DNA from: JACKDW01 sp964621785
GTDB lineage: Bacteria; Myxococcota_A; Polyangia; Nannocystales; Nannocystaceae
Assembly: GCA_964621785.1 (NCBI GenBank)
Contig: CAZUPD010000001.1
Location: 191,420-255,419, forward strand
Length of the DNA stretch: 64,000 nt
Direction of reading: 5' to 3'
Shown here: piece after piece, positions 46,079-55,045 of the stretch
How the letters are laid out: each line of letters starts with the position of its first letter
How positions within the stretch are numbered: the stretch's first letter is position 1
Position numbers and translations under genes: made by a program
Notes under the pieces: model-generated
What the model saw: only the letters and a program-made list of their open reading frames with translations
Databases searched by the model: none
Told to the model about the DNA's origin: nothing

Positions 46079-46636
46079 TTAGTTGGCACAGACCGAGGGA
46101 TCACAGGCTCCCCACAGGCCGCGGCTTTGTTGCATGGCTTCCTGCTCGAGGGCGACAAACTCGGGCTCGCGCGAAGCCCCCGATGGCGGGATGATCAGCA
46201 CGCAGGCGTACCCATTTTCCACCAACAGGGTATTGGCTTCGCCGTCGGGTGCCTCGATAAAGGCGAGCAGGCGGCCAAACATATCTGTGCATTCAACATC
46301 GTCATAAAACAGGCACACCGTTTCATCCTCGACCAGATTCTTGAGGTAGTTGGTGGCCTCGGGTCCATAGCACTCGACCTCTTTGGTGTTTTCCGGGGCG
46401 TCGAGGTTGAGCAAACGGATTTTTTCACCGCTGTCGAGCTCGACGGTGTCGCCGTCGATCACCCGGGTGACGACGGCCGTAGAGGGCCCACAGGGCGAGC
46501 TCTGGGGCGTGCAGGGGAGCTCTTCGCCGGTTGTTTCGCTGGTTGTGTTGGCGGTGTCTGTCGTTGTGTCCTCGCCTGTGTCGCAGGCGAACAACGAGCA
46601 GGCCGCGAGGGCCGAGAGTAGAAATCGATTCGTCAC
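46079..46636 (-). CDS. Thermonuclease-family lipoprotein
   Basis: A 185-residue lipoprotein: signal sequence with lipobox LFAC, a short Thr/Glu linker, then a staphylococcal-nuclease fold. Domain landmarks are VTRVIDGDTVELDSGEKIRLLNLDAPE (metal-binding Asp and active-site Arg region), ATNYLKNLVEDETVCL, and DMFGRLLAFIEAPDGEANTLLVENGYA with the second Arg/Glu region. It would degrade DNA or RNA outside the inner membrane. It has extra Cys pairs, fitting an extracytoplasmic protein. It lies 21 bases downstream of the five-repeat lamin-tail gene. Confidence 0.85.
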   Translation of the reverse strand: MTNRFLLSALAACSLFACDTGEDTTTDTANTTSETTGEELPCTPQSSPCGPSTAVVTRVIDGDTVELDSGEKIRLLNLDAPENTKEVECYGPEATNYLKNLVEDETVCLFYDDVECTDMFGRLLAFIEAPDGEANTLLVENGYACVLIIPPSGASREPEFVALEQEAMQQSRGLWGACDPSVCAN

Positions 46637-46657
46637 AAAGATCCTTGCATGTTCAAG

Positions 46658-49504
46658 CTAGTTACACACCGGGTTTGCCTGGCCGGGCGTACCCTCGTCA
46701 CCATCGCCATAGGTGACCATCGGATCGCAAAACAACATCTCGTTGTCGTTTTCGAGCGGGTCGTAGGAGTTAAAGTCGAGGCTCTTGGCCTTGCCTGTTG
46801 TACTTCCTGTATAGGCAACAGCATCGAGGACCTCGCCGCCGTGGCCGAGGAAAAAGTCGTCGCTGCCGTTTGAAAGCGACAGGGCCGTGCCGTAGACGAT
46901 GTCGACCGCTGGGAGCCCGCCGTTGATGTTCATGTCGCCGTTGCGCGCCAGGACGATATGGTCGCCGGCACTCACCGGGACACACTCGGTCACGTCGTAG
47001 GTGAAGTCGACACCGCCCTGTTCCCCGAGTTCGAGGTGATTGAGATCGAAGTCTGTCAAGGCCGAGAACTCGATCCACTCGCCAGCTGTGTCACCGACAG
47101 CATCCGGATCGGGCATGTACTCGGTGATCACCAGGTCGCCCAGCGTCGGAGCGACAATCGTCCGGGCCATATTCCCGTCGAGGCATTCCCCGGGACCGAC
47201 TTGGACCGGGCACTCCGGGTTGGCGGTGCCCGGCGTGCCAAGGTCGCCGTCGCCGTAGGGGTCGATGGCATCACAGAAAGTTGTAGTATCACCGGGGTCG
47301 AGGCTGCGGGCCACACCGGCCGTCGAACCGTTGTACATCACCGTATCGATCGCTTCGCCGCCGTGGCCGACAAACAGGTCACCGCCACTGTTGGTCAGGC
47401 TCAAACCGCTGTAGATGATGTCAGGAGTCGGGAGTCCGCCATTTTCCATCGCACTCCCGTTGAGCGCCAACACCAGGGTCGTGCCCGCAGTCACCGGGTG
47501 ACAGCTCGGGTTTTCGTAGGTGAACTTGACGTCCGCTTCCTTGCCGAGTTCGAGGTTGTTGAGGTCAAAGTCGCCTAAAACCTGCACCTCGAACCACTCG
47601 CCGGCGCTGTCGGTCACGGCACTCGGGTCGGGCATGAACTCGGTGATCCGCAGGTCACCGGGTTGTGGTGGTACGGGCAGGCGCATCATCCCGTTGTCGT
47701 CGCACTCACCCATCGGTGGGTCGGGATCGTCGGTACAGGCCGCATTCATCTCACCGGGGGTCCCGAAGTCGCCGTCGCCGTAGGTCTCGAGTTCAGTGGC
47801 GATACACAAATTTTCGGGAGCGTCGTTTCCCGCTGGCCCGAGGTCGTAGGCATCGGGGTTGAGTTTGATGGCCGCACCTGCGGTCGAACCGGGGTAGGCA
47901 ATGCTATCCAGGGCGCCATCCGGTGTCCCGACAAAGACTTCGCCACCGCTGTTGCTCAGCGAGAAGTCGAGTTGCAGGACGTTTTCGGGAAGCCCACCAT
48001 TTTCGCTGGGGTTCACGTTACTGGCCAACAGGACATGGGTGCCGGCGGCAACGGGTAGGCAATCGAGCAGCTGTCCGCCGTTGTCCCCCAGGGTTTGTTC
48101 GGGAGAGCCATTTTTGCCGACGTCGAGGCCGCCGAGATGGATGTCCGTTGCGACATAGATCTCGAGCCATTCGCCATCGGTATCGCCGACCGCCGACGGA
48201 TCGGGCATGAGTTCGGTGATGAACAGGTCACCCGGCCCCGGAGGATTGAGGGCGATTGTTGTCTCGCCATCGAGGCACAAACCCGTTGTATCAACACACA
48301 TCGGATTGGGCGCCCCGGGAGAGCCCTTGCCACCATCTCCGTAGGTCTCGCTGGCAAAACACCAGTTCGTGACATCGTCATTGAGTTGCGGGTCGAGGGC
48401 GTCGGGGCTCAAACTACGGGCTGCCCCATCGACCACCTCGGGATAGGTCATGGCGTCGATCACATCGGGCCCACCGGTGGGGGCCAAGGTCGACACAAAC
48501 ACGCCGGCACCATCGGAGTTGTAGAGGCTAAAATTGATCGGGTAGTCGACATTCGGCAGGCCGCCGTTGAGGTTGGGATCGACTTCTCCGGCGAACACGA
48601 GGTAGGTGCCCGCGGTGACCCGCTGGCAGTCCTCAGCGTCGAGCGTCATCTGGACATTGGCCCCGGTGAGGATGGTGTCGTCTGCCTGCGAGGTACCGAG
48701 CTGCAGGCCGGCCAAGTCGACATCATTGGCCACGTAGACCTCAAACCACTCGGCATCCTCGGGCTTGGCATTACCTGTCGGATCGGTCATTACCTCAGTG
48801 AGGATGAGGTCGCCGACCGTGGGCTTGACCGGCTCACGCCAGGTGTCGCCGTCGCGGCAGCGGCCGACATTTTCGGGACCGGGCATACACGGTTGGTTGC
48901 GCATCCCCGGACTGCCGTTGTTTTCCCCGTCGTAGCTCTCGGTCGCCGCACACCACAGTTCTTTGTTGTCGTTTTCGATGGCGTCCGGTTCGAGTGTCCC
49001 ATCGAACATACGGGAACGACCTTCGCCCGTATGGTCGTAGTCGACTTCATCGACAATCGTGGTGCCGCACTGGACCTGGATGATGCCGTCGCTGTCGCCG
49101 AGGCGCCCGAGAGCTTTGCCGTACGAGTGTTGGATGTACTCTGGCTGGAACTCGGGATCGACACTGCCGGCGACGTAGTAGGCCCCCGGGGCGATCTCGT
49201 CGTCGCTCTCAAATGTGTAGAGGTTTCCGCCGTCGTCGCGATCGTCGGCGTAGGCGAGTGCCAGCCCGCGCAGACTCACGGGACGGTCCGAGGCGTTGTA
49301 GAGCTCGATCCATTCTTGGCCCTCATCGCTACCGGACGGTGCGGCCATGATTTCCGTGATCACCAACTCACCCGCCGCGAGGTCGGCCTCGCACGGTTGG
49401 ATGGCTGTGTCGGAGCCACAGGCCGAGAGCAGGGTGCCGAGGCAAATGCCGGCGAGCAGGCCGGGGGCGAGGAGACGACGATAGGTGTGGATACAAATGT
49501 TCAT
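46658..49504 (-). CDS. Lipoprotein with five lamin-tail domains
   Basis: A 948-residue lipoprotein (lipobox LSAC). After the first lamin-tail domain (LTD; GELVITEIMAAPSGSDEGQEWIELYN), four more copies follow, each ~170 residues and each starting with the G-D-L-x-I-T-E-x-M-x-D-P signature (for example GDLFITELMPDPSAVGDTDGEWLEIY) and containing a YDPGSxxSLAR-type end. Repeats differ in sequence, so they are not recent duplications. Bacterial LTDs are extracellular beta-sandwiches often linked to nucleases or membrane hydrolases. Its position between nuclease lipoproteins in one operon supports that link. ATG 49504 follows the previous stop by 12 bases. It holds no TGYANNTRCA copy. Confidence 0.82.
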   Translation of the reverse strand: MNICIHTYRRLLAPGLLAGICLGTLLSACGSDTAIQPCEADLAAGELVITEIMAAPSGSDEGQEWIELYNASDRPVSLRGLALAYADDRDDGGNLYTFESDDEIAPGAYYVAGSVDPEFQPEYIQHSYGKALGRLGDSDGIIQVQCGTTIVDEVDYDHTGEGRSRMFDGTLEPDAIENDNKELWCAATESYDGENNGSPGMRNQPCMPGPENVGRCRDGDTWREPVKPTVGDLILTEVMTDPTGNAKPEDAEWFEVYVANDVDLAGLQLGTSQADDTILTGANVQMTLDAEDCQRVTAGTYLVFAGEVDPNLNGGLPNVDYPINFSLYNSDGAGVFVSTLAPTGGPDVIDAMTYPEVVDGAARSLSPDALDPQLNDDVTNWCFASETYGDGGKGSPGAPNPMCVDTTGLCLDGETTIALNPPGPGDLFITELMPDPSAVGDTDGEWLEIYVATDIHLGGLDVGKNGSPEQTLGDNGGQLLDCLPVAAGTHVLLASNVNPSENGGLPENVLQLDFSLSNSGGEVFVGTPDGALDSIAYPGSTAGAAIKLNPDAYDLGPAGNDAPENLCIATELETYGDGDFGTPGEMNAACTDDPDPPMGECDDNGMMRLPVPPQPGDLRITEFMPDPSAVTDSAGEWFEVQVLGDFDLNNLELGKEADVKFTYENPSCHPVTAGTTLVLALNGSAMENGGLPTPDIIYSGLSLTNSGGDLFVGHGGEAIDTVMYNGSTAGVARSLDPGDTTTFCDAIDPYGDGDLGTPGTANPECPVQVGPGECLDGNMARTIVAPTLGDLVITEYMPDPDAVGDTAGEWIEFSALTDFDLNHLELGEQGGVDFTYDVTECVPVSAGDHIVLARNGDMNINGGLPAVDIVYGTALSLSNGSDDFFLGHGGEVLDAVAYTGSTTGKAKSLDFNSYDPLENDNEMLFCDPMVTYGDGDEGTPGQANPVCN

Positions 49505-49516
49505 GGTAGCTCCGGT

Positions 49517-51313
49517 CTACTCACATTGGTTGGCTTGCCCCGGTGTGCCGAAGTTTTCCTGACCGTACTTCGGCCCCGTATCCGTGGGGGTACACCACAT
49601 CATGTCGTCGTCGGCGTTGTTGTTGAGTTCGGGGTCGAGCTCGCCGAGGAACGCCCGCGCGTAGCCGTCGGCGACCGAGAGTTCGGTGTAGGCGACGTGG
49701 TCGAGCTCGATGTCTTGCCCCTGGAACAGGTAGATGTGCTGGTTACCCGAGTTGCTCAGGGACAGCCCGTGGAGAAAGTCGACGTGGGGCAGGTCGTTGA
49801 GCGATGGGTTGGGTTCGCGGGCGAGTACGAGGTAGGTGTTGGCCGGAACTTCGAGACAGGAACCGGGTTGCCCCTCCATCACCGGCATCAGCGGGGAGAG
49901 GTCCGGCGGTTCGGTGTCTTTGCTCTTCCCGACATGTACATGCATCAGATCGACGTCGGCACCCGCAAAGACTTCGATCCATTCGCGATCGCCGTCGGCA
50001 CCTGCGGGATTGGCCATGAACTCGGTGATCACCAGCTCACCCGGGTTCGGGAAGATCGGGTCCCGGGGGTTGCCCATCGCGTCGAGGCATTGCCCACAGT
50101 TGGGATTGGGCATGCCCGGTGTCCCCTGACCGCCGGGGCCGTAGTCGCCGAGCCCGAGGCAAAATGCATCTTCGCCATCGTTGAGATCCGCGTCGAGCAT
50201 ATCGGGGTCGAGCGACAGGGATTGCCCAGGTTCGCTGTCGGTGTAGCTGACCCCGTCGATGAGTTGCTCGGAGTGGGCCAGGGTCAACGAGCCGTCGGAG
50301 TTGACGAGGTTGAGCTTGGACTTTTTGTAGACGTAGTCGACCTGCGGGAGCCCGGCGGTCTGGGCCTCGCTGACGGCAAATACCAGGTAGGCCCCCGCGG
50401 TGACCCGTTCGCACTGGGCCTGTGGGCCGATGGTGACAAAGTCACTGTCGCCAAAATCCCGTGCAAGTACAAGTTCATTGAGATCGACATCGCGGGCGAC
50501 GTAGACCTCAAACCACTCCTCGGTGTCGTCCGAGGTGAGCGGGTCGGGCATGATTTCACTGATCACGAGGTCGCCCGGAGCCGGCGGATCGAGCTCGCGC
50601 AAGTCGTCGCCCTCGTAGCAAAAACCGGTGGGTGGCGGGCAGTAGTCGTTGGGGAGTTGGGGGGTGCCGAGGTCGCCGGTGAGGAACGTGTCGGGGGGAA
50701 AACTCTGGGCCTCACACCACAGGGCGAGGTCGTCGTTGGTCACGGCATCCGGGGGCTTGAGATAACCGTCAAACGTATGGGAGGCTCCGTCGCGATCGGT
50801 CAGCCAGGTGACCGAATCGACTTCTTCGTCGCCACACTGTAGCCGCAGCCATCCTCCGCCGTTGCTCATATTGCCGAGCACCTCGCCGTATGCATAGTCA
50901 ATGAAGACGAGCTGGGAGGCGTCGGCGATGTTGCCCGCGGTGACGTAACCGCCCGGGGCAATCTCGATGTCGCCGGCGATCGTGTGCTGTTTTTCCGAGG
51001 AACCGTCACTGCGGCTGAGGATGATGGTGACGCCCTTGAGCGAGGCCACGGTATCGCCCGGGTTGTAGATCTCAAACCACTCAAATCCGTCGTCCGACCC
51101 GCTGGGGTTGGCCATGACTTCGGTGATGACCAGGTCGCCGGGCAGGAAGTTGCCTGTACACGCGGCTGGGCCAGCGGTCTCACTCCCGCCCGAGGTCTCG
51201 GTGGTGCCCTCGGTCGTCGATGTGCTGTCTTCGCCACACCCCGGCAGGGTGAGGAGCACCGCCAGCCAAAGCGCGCGGGGGCACAGAGATTGTTGTCGAT
51301 ACAAATCAGTCAT
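49517..51313 (-). CDS. Lipoprotein with three lamin-tail domains
   Basis: A 598-residue lipoprotein with lipobox-like LPGC, a short Ser/Thr/Glu linker and three lamin-tail domains beginning GDLVITEVMANPSGSDDGFEWFEIYN, GDLVISEIMPDPLTSDDTEEWFEVYV and GELVITEFMANPAGADGDREWIEVF. Its start ATG overlaps the stop of the preceding thermonuclease gene by 4 bases, so the two are translationally coupled. The repeats resemble those in the downstream five-domain protein. Function unknown; a surface scaffold for nucleases is plausible. Palindromes TGTACATGCA (49935) and TGCAAGTACA (50463) are inside. Confidence 0.82.
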   Translation of the reverse strand: MTDLYRQQSLCPRALWLAVLLTLPGCGEDSTSTTEGTTETSGGSETAGPAACTGNFLPGDLVITEVMANPSGSDDGFEWFEIYNPGDTVASLKGVTIILSRSDGSSEKQHTIAGDIEIAPGGYVTAGNIADASQLVFIDYAYGEVLGNMSNGGGWLRLQCGDEEVDSVTWLTDRDGASHTFDGYLKPPDAVTNDDLALWCEAQSFPPDTFLTGDLGTPQLPNDYCPPPTGFCYEGDDLRELDPPAPGDLVISEIMPDPLTSDDTEEWFEVYVARDVDLNELVLARDFGDSDFVTIGPQAQCERVTAGAYLVFAVSEAQTAGLPQVDYVYKKSKLNLVNSDGSLTLAHSEQLIDGVSYTDSEPGQSLSLDPDMLDADLNDGEDAFCLGLGDYGPGGQGTPGMPNPNCGQCLDAMGNPRDPIFPNPGELVITEFMANPAGADGDREWIEVFAGADVDLMHVHVGKSKDTEPPDLSPLMPVMEGQPGSCLEVPANTYLVLAREPNPSLNDLPHVDFLHGLSLSNSGNQHIYLFQGQDIELDHVAYTELSVADGYARAFLGELDPELNNNADDDMMWCTPTDTGPKYGQENFGTPGQANQCE

Positions 51314-52656
51314 GGCGCGGTGGGGGTGGGCGGATCGGCGATGGTCGGATCGGAGGTCGGAGCGGTGGGTGGGTCGGTGGCCGGTTGCGGATCCGGTACT
51401 GCGGTTGCCGGAGCACCATCCTCGGTTGATTCGGAGTTCGGAGAGTTGTCCTCGGCGGGTGCGATCAGGTCATCTCGATTGTCTTCCGATTCAGGCTCGT
51501 ACCCGTCGGGGATCGCAAACGGCCAATCGGGGTGTCCCGGGAGGATCCGCGGAGGCCCTTGGTCGGGGTCGCGGATGATTTGACCAGGTTTTTCGACCAT
51601 GATCTGAAGGACATCTTCGTCGGTGCGCTTGTTGTGGTAGGTCGTCACCACGCCGCGGACGCGGACAAAGTCACCGCGGGAATCTTCGACCTTGGATGCC
51701 TTTAAGGTGTCGCGGTCAAAGAAGATCAAAGGGAAGTCCTGGAACATCCGCCGGCTGAGGAGGACCCGAGTGGGCGCGCGACCCTTGCCGTAGCGAATGT
51801 CGCCGACGGTCGCCAAAACCGTGACTTCCCGTTGCAGACGTTGACCGATGCGATCGAGGGCGTCCCAGTGGGTCAGCGTGATCATGCTGTCGTCGTCGGC
51901 CGCTTCGCGCTCAAACGCGGCGATGTAGTCGGCCCGCCGGTTCCACCACGCAATCCGGGTGTCGTAGTCGTGGTAATGCTGTTTGTTTGGATCCCAGATC
52001 CCGCGTTTGGCCGCACGGGCTTCATTTTGGGCGTCGACAAATTCCTGGTGAAACCGCCGCGAATAGCTGTACTTGGTAAAATACGGGCTCATCCCGGCGC
52101 GGACACACTCGACGTTGTAGTTGACCCATTGGTCCGACTTTTCTGCAAATACATAGACTAGGTGACGATCGAAACGACCGCGGATTTCCTTGGGGTGGTC
52201 GCGTTCGAGACGGACGGTGCGGACACCTTCGAAGAAGTGTTTGGCGTAATCCTTGGCCTCCTCGCCGACGGGGGTCGGGATTTTGACCGGTTTGCCGCGA
52301 CGCTCGATTTGCGACTTGGCGAGGTAGGTCTCCCAACCTTCCTCAAAAGCCCGGCGTTCGGTTTCCTTTTTAAACGTTTCTTCAGTGTCGATCGCCAACA
52401 GGCGCAGGCTCTTGTCGAGCCCTTCGACCCACAGGGTGTCGCCGTCGACGACTTTTTTGAGGGCAAACTCGCCGAGGACGAGCGAGGCATCGGCCGTGGT
52501 GGTGGTCCCGGTTTTCTCGTACTCGTCGAGGGTCTTGTCGAGGATGTAGCGGTCGTAGCGTTCGGGGGGTCGGCTGGCGGCGGCACATCCCAACGCGGTG
52601 AGGGCCGTGAGGATGAGGGCGCTGCGGCAAAACTGGTTGAAGCAGTCGAACATCAT
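51310..52656 (-). CDS. Lipoprotein with SNase-like domain
   Basis: A 448-residue lipoprotein (lipobox ALGC). Residues ~65-215 are staphylococcal-nuclease-like: LKKVVDGDTLWVEGLDKSLRLLAIDTEE, FFEGVRTVRLERDHPKEIRGRFDRHLVYVF, and NYNVECVRAGMSPYF. The nuclease Arg and Asp/Glu regions are recognisable though diverged. Residues ~255-375 are an extra domain (TVLATVGDIRYGKGRAPTRVLLSRRMFQDFPLIFF...). The C-terminal ~80 residues are Pro/Ser/Thr/Asp-rich. The start codon pair ATG ATG at 52656 overlaps the stop of the upstream LTD gene. It is a secreted or surface nuclease or a nucleic-acid-binding relative; activity is not proven. A TGYANNTRCA copy is at 52144. Confidence 0.8.
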   Translation of the reverse strand: MMFDCFNQFCRSALILTALTALGCAAASRPPERYDRYILDKTLDEYEKTGTTTTADASLVLGEFALKKVVDGDTLWVEGLDKSLRLLAIDTEETFKKETERRAFEEGWETYLAKSQIERRGKPVKIPTPVGEEAKDYAKHFFEGVRTVRLERDHPKEIRGRFDRHLVYVFAEKSDQWVNYNVECVRAGMSPYFTKYSYSRRFHQEFVDAQNEARAAKRGIWDPNKQHYHDYDTRIAWWNRRADYIAAFEREAADDDSMITLTHWDALDRIGQRLQREVTVLATVGDIRYGKGRAPTRVLLSRRMFQDFPLIFFDRDTLKASKVEDSRGDFVRVRGVVTTYHNKRTDEDVLQIMVEKPGQIIRDPDQGPPRILPGHPDWPFAIPDGYEPESEDNRDDLIAPAEDNSPNSESTEDGAPATAVPDPQPATDPPTAPTSDPTIADPPTPTAP

Positions 52657-53423
52657 TCGGACTCCGAATCGTCGACCGGAGGGAGGTCGGCACAGACTGG
52701 GTTTGGCTCACCGGGTGAACCGGTCGCGTAGGGTTCTTCGACGCCGGGGACGGCTTGCGCCCGGCTGTCGATGCACCAAGCAGCGGGTAAGCCGAAGTTT
52801 TGGTCGACGGGCATCGCCGGATCAAACCCGTTGTCGGTGTCGCTGGGGTCGAGGGCGCCGTCGAGGATGATGGTGCCGCCGGTGGGTGGGTGGATGTATT
52901 TGATGCGGTCGATCAGTGAACCGCATTGGTAGATGTCGAGGCTGCCGACTTTGGCATCCATCAACACACTGCCGTCGGCGCTCGAGCTGGTTTCGACGCG
53001 ACCGGCATACGAAGCGGCCAGCAAGCCGCTGATCTGCGAACCGGTACTGCCGATGATCGCGTACTCACCGGGCTCGAGGGTCGTGTCGCTGGTGAAGATG
53101 CGGGTGCGCCGAGTCTTGACGTCGGCCAGTTCGGAGTCACTCGCGGTGTCGATGGTCTCGAGGGACAGGTCTTCCAGTAGGACCGGTGTGTCGCCGGCAT
53201 TAAACAGCTCGATCCACTCGCCGTAGGGGTCGTCCTGACCGCTGCGGACTTCCGTGATCACAAGCTGCGGGGTCGCCGTGGGGTCGCATCCGTAGTCGAG
53301 GGCGTCGCGTACACAGCCTGTCCCAATGCCGAGGCAGGAACATAGGAGGAAGGACAAGCCGACGCTGTGGGAGGACCAAACCACGTGTTTGCGTCGACTC
53401 CGATTGTAGCCGACGGTCTGCAT
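52653..53423 (-). CDS. Lipoprotein with one lamin-tail domain
   Basis: A 256-residue lipoprotein, first gene of the LTD/thermonuclease run. Signal sequence with lipobox-like GTGC, then a single lamin-tail domain: TPQLVITEVRSGQDDPYGEWIELFNAGDTPVLLEDLSLE, with a YAIIGSTG strand and the late GGTIILDGALDPSDTDNGFDPA repeat. Start ATG 53423 begins the signal peptide; the frame continues to 53552 without homology. Overlap of its stop with the next start (52653-52656) shows co-translation. Its promoter must lie within the 322 bp shared with divergent upp. Confidence 0.8.
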   Translation of the reverse strand: MQTVGYNRSRRKHVVWSSHSVGLSFLLCSCLGIGTGCVRDALDYGCDPTATPQLVITEVRSGQDDPYGEWIELFNAGDTPVLLEDLSLETIDTASDSELADVKTRRTRIFTSDTTLEPGEYAIIGSTGSQISGLLAASYAGRVETSSSADGSVLMDAKVGSLDIYQCGSLIDRIKYIHPPTGGTIILDGALDPSDTDNGFDPAMPVDQNFGLPAAWCIDSRAQAVPGVEEPYATGSPGEPNPVCADLPPVDDSESE

Positions 53424-53745
53424 GGATGGGCCTCGGTTGTCGAAAACCACGCGCTGCTCGCGCCCAAGTGCAATTGCCAGGTTGTCATCGGCCAAGCCCG
53501 TGAGGTTGTTGCATTGTCCGGGCCTCCGGGGGTCCCGAGATATCTGCCTCACATTTGTTGGTCATACAGAGATCTGAGATCTGTGGATAACTTTTTGTCA
53601 TTCGGCGGTCGCACCCGGGACCGTGAAATCGAGTTATGTGACAGTAGGGTGACACCTGGTGGGATTCTCGTCGGCACCTGCGGTTGTTCGAACCAGCTAG
53701 CGGGGGCTTGAGCCGACAAACCCCACCGCGCTACACCGAAGTGGC
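53424..53745. other. Divergent regulatory region upstream of the LTD operon and upp
   Basis: This 322-bp non-coding stretch holds the promoters of two divergent operons. Visible marks: a perfect DnaA-box sequence at 53582-53590, a short tandem GAGATCT repeat just before it (53570-53583), and TGACAG...GTGACA half-sites near 53639-53653. No gene is seen. A one-mismatch palindrome TGCAATTGCC is at 53469. Confidence 0.5.
53582..53590 (-). promoter_or_regulatory. Single consensus DnaA box
   Basis: TGTGGATAA, the reverse complement of the consensus TTATCCACA, sits upstream of upp. It is a lone box without the cluster or AT-rich unwinding element of an origin, so a regulatory role (DnaA acting as a transcription factor on salvage genes) is more likely than replication start. 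Chance occurrence is possible. Confidence 0.35.
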
Positions 53746-54375
53746 ATGTCTCCGTCTGTCCACGTGCTCTCGCACCCTCTGGTCCAACGCGACCTCACTG
53801 TGATGCGTTCACGCGATACGCCTGCCCAGGCGTTTCGGGCCGCCATTCGACGGATCGCCCGGGCGTTGGCGATCGATGTGTTGGCCGATGTCCGCACCCG
53901 CGATATCACGGTCCAAACACCACTCGAGTCGAGTCAGGGGGTTGAGATCGCCGAGCCGGTGGTGTTGGTGCCGATCCTGCGGGCCGGGCTCGGGCTTGTA
54001 GATGGCTTTTTAGACATGTTGCCAGAAGCGAAAGTTTGTCACCTCGGACTGGTCCGCGACGACGCGACCTTGCAGCCGACGTGTTACCTGTCGAAGTTGG
54101 ATGCGCTGGCCGGGGATGAACGGGTGTTTGTCCTCGATCCGATGTTGGCGACGGGCGGCAGTGCAGTGGCGGCCCTCGACAAGGTCATCGCCCAGGGGGT
54201 GAGCCGTCCGCCGACGTTTGTGTGTGTACTGGCCGCGCCCGAAGGGATCGCGCGGGTCCACGGATCGCATCCGGAAGTACCGATCCTCACCGCTTCACAA
54301 GATCGTTGTGCCGACGCCCGCGGATGGATCCGGCCGGGGTTGGGCGACGCGGGCGATCGCCTGTTCGGCTGTTAA
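53746..54375 (+). CDS. upp: Uracil phosphoribosyltransferase
   Basis: A 209-residue enzyme forming UMP from uracil and PRPP. The PRPP-binding motif is VFVLDPMLATGGSAVAALD (residues ~125-143), and the uracil-binding C-terminus is APEGIARV...P.LTA....R....G.I.PGLGDAGDRLFG. The N-terminal VHVLSHPLVQRDLTVMRSRDT matches the family start, so ATG 53746 is confident. It heads a pyrimidine salvage group with tdk and nupC; the gap to tdk is 38 bases and contains the palindrome TGTACCTGCA (54388-54397). Confidence 0.95.
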   Translation: MSPSVHVLSHPLVQRDLTVMRSRDTPAQAFRAAIRRIARALAIDVLADVRTRDITVQTPLESSQGVEIAEPVVLVPILRAGLGLVDGFLDMLPEAKVCHLGLVRDDATLQPTCYLSKLDALAGDERVFVLDPMLATGGSAVAALDKVIAQGVSRPPTFVCVLAAPEGIARVHGSHPEVPILTASQDRCADARGWIRPGLGDAGDRLFGC

Positions 54376-54413
54376 TATTCATAAAAATGTACCTGCAACT
54401 AAGGTAGACGCAC

Positions 54414-55028
54414 ATGGCAAAACTCTACTTTCGCCACGGCACCATGGATTCGGCCAAGACCCTCAATTTGTTGGCGGTGGCCCACAACTACCGCAGTCAG
54501 GGCAAGAAGGTCATTTTGCTCAAACCCCGGCTCGACGATCGGTTTGGTGCCGACATGATCGCATCGCGTGCCGGGCTGTCGGCCCGCGCCGATATGTTGG
54601 TCGAGTCCGACAGCGTCCTCGACCCCACGCAGTTTGAGGGCTACCACTGTGTCTTGGTCGACGAGGCCCAGTTTTTGTCGCCGGCGGTGATCGAGCAACT
54701 CCGGGTGCTGACCTTACGGCCAGGTTTGCCAGTGATCTGCTACGGCTTGCGGACCGACTTTCGCACCCGTCTGTTTCCCGGATCGCGTCGACTGTTGGAA
54801 CTCGCCGACAGTATCGAGGAGGTCAAGGTTACCTGCCAGTTTTGCAACCGCAAGGCGATGTTTAACTTGCGTATGCACAATGGTAAGGGGGTCGTCGACG
54901 GTGCCCAGGTCGAGCTCGGTGGCAACGATCGCTACGCCCCGGTCTGTTGTTTACACTACGACGAGCGGGTCTCGCTCGCGGCCGTATCTGAAGCGGCGCA
55001 AGCCGCTAAAAAATCTGTATCTGCATGA
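54414..55028 (+). CDS. tdk: Thymidine kinase, type II
   Basis: A 204-residue tetrameric-type thymidine kinase that phosphorylates deoxythymidine with ATP. The P-loop reads GTMDSAKT (residues 9-16), with an Ala in the usual GK position; the Walker B region VLVDEAQFL and the lasso loop PVICYGLRTDF are typical. Zinc-binding cysteines are visible in the C-terminal part: CQFC and CCLHY. Start ATG 54414. Its last codons overlap the palindrome TGTATCTGCA (55016-55025), including the final Ser-Val-Ser-Ala. Next comes nupC, 17 bases later. Confidence 0.93.
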   Translation: MAKLYFRHGTMDSAKTLNLLAVAHNYRSQGKKVILLKPRLDDRFGADMIASRAGLSARADMLVESDSVLDPTQFEGYHCVLVDEAQFLSPAVIEQLRVLTLRPGLPVICYGLRTDFRTRLFPGSRRLLELADSIEEVKVTCQFCNRKAMFNLRMHNGKGVVDGAQVELGGNDRYAPVCCLHYDERVSLAAVSEAAQAAKKSVSA

Positions 55029-55045
55029 TATTTTAAAGGGCTTGT

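Noticed and set aside
48095..50842. Long plus-strand frame (915 codons) opposite the lamin-tail genes
   Set aside because: It is antisense to two clear lipoprotein genes, has no family features, and results from GC-skewed codon use of the real genes.
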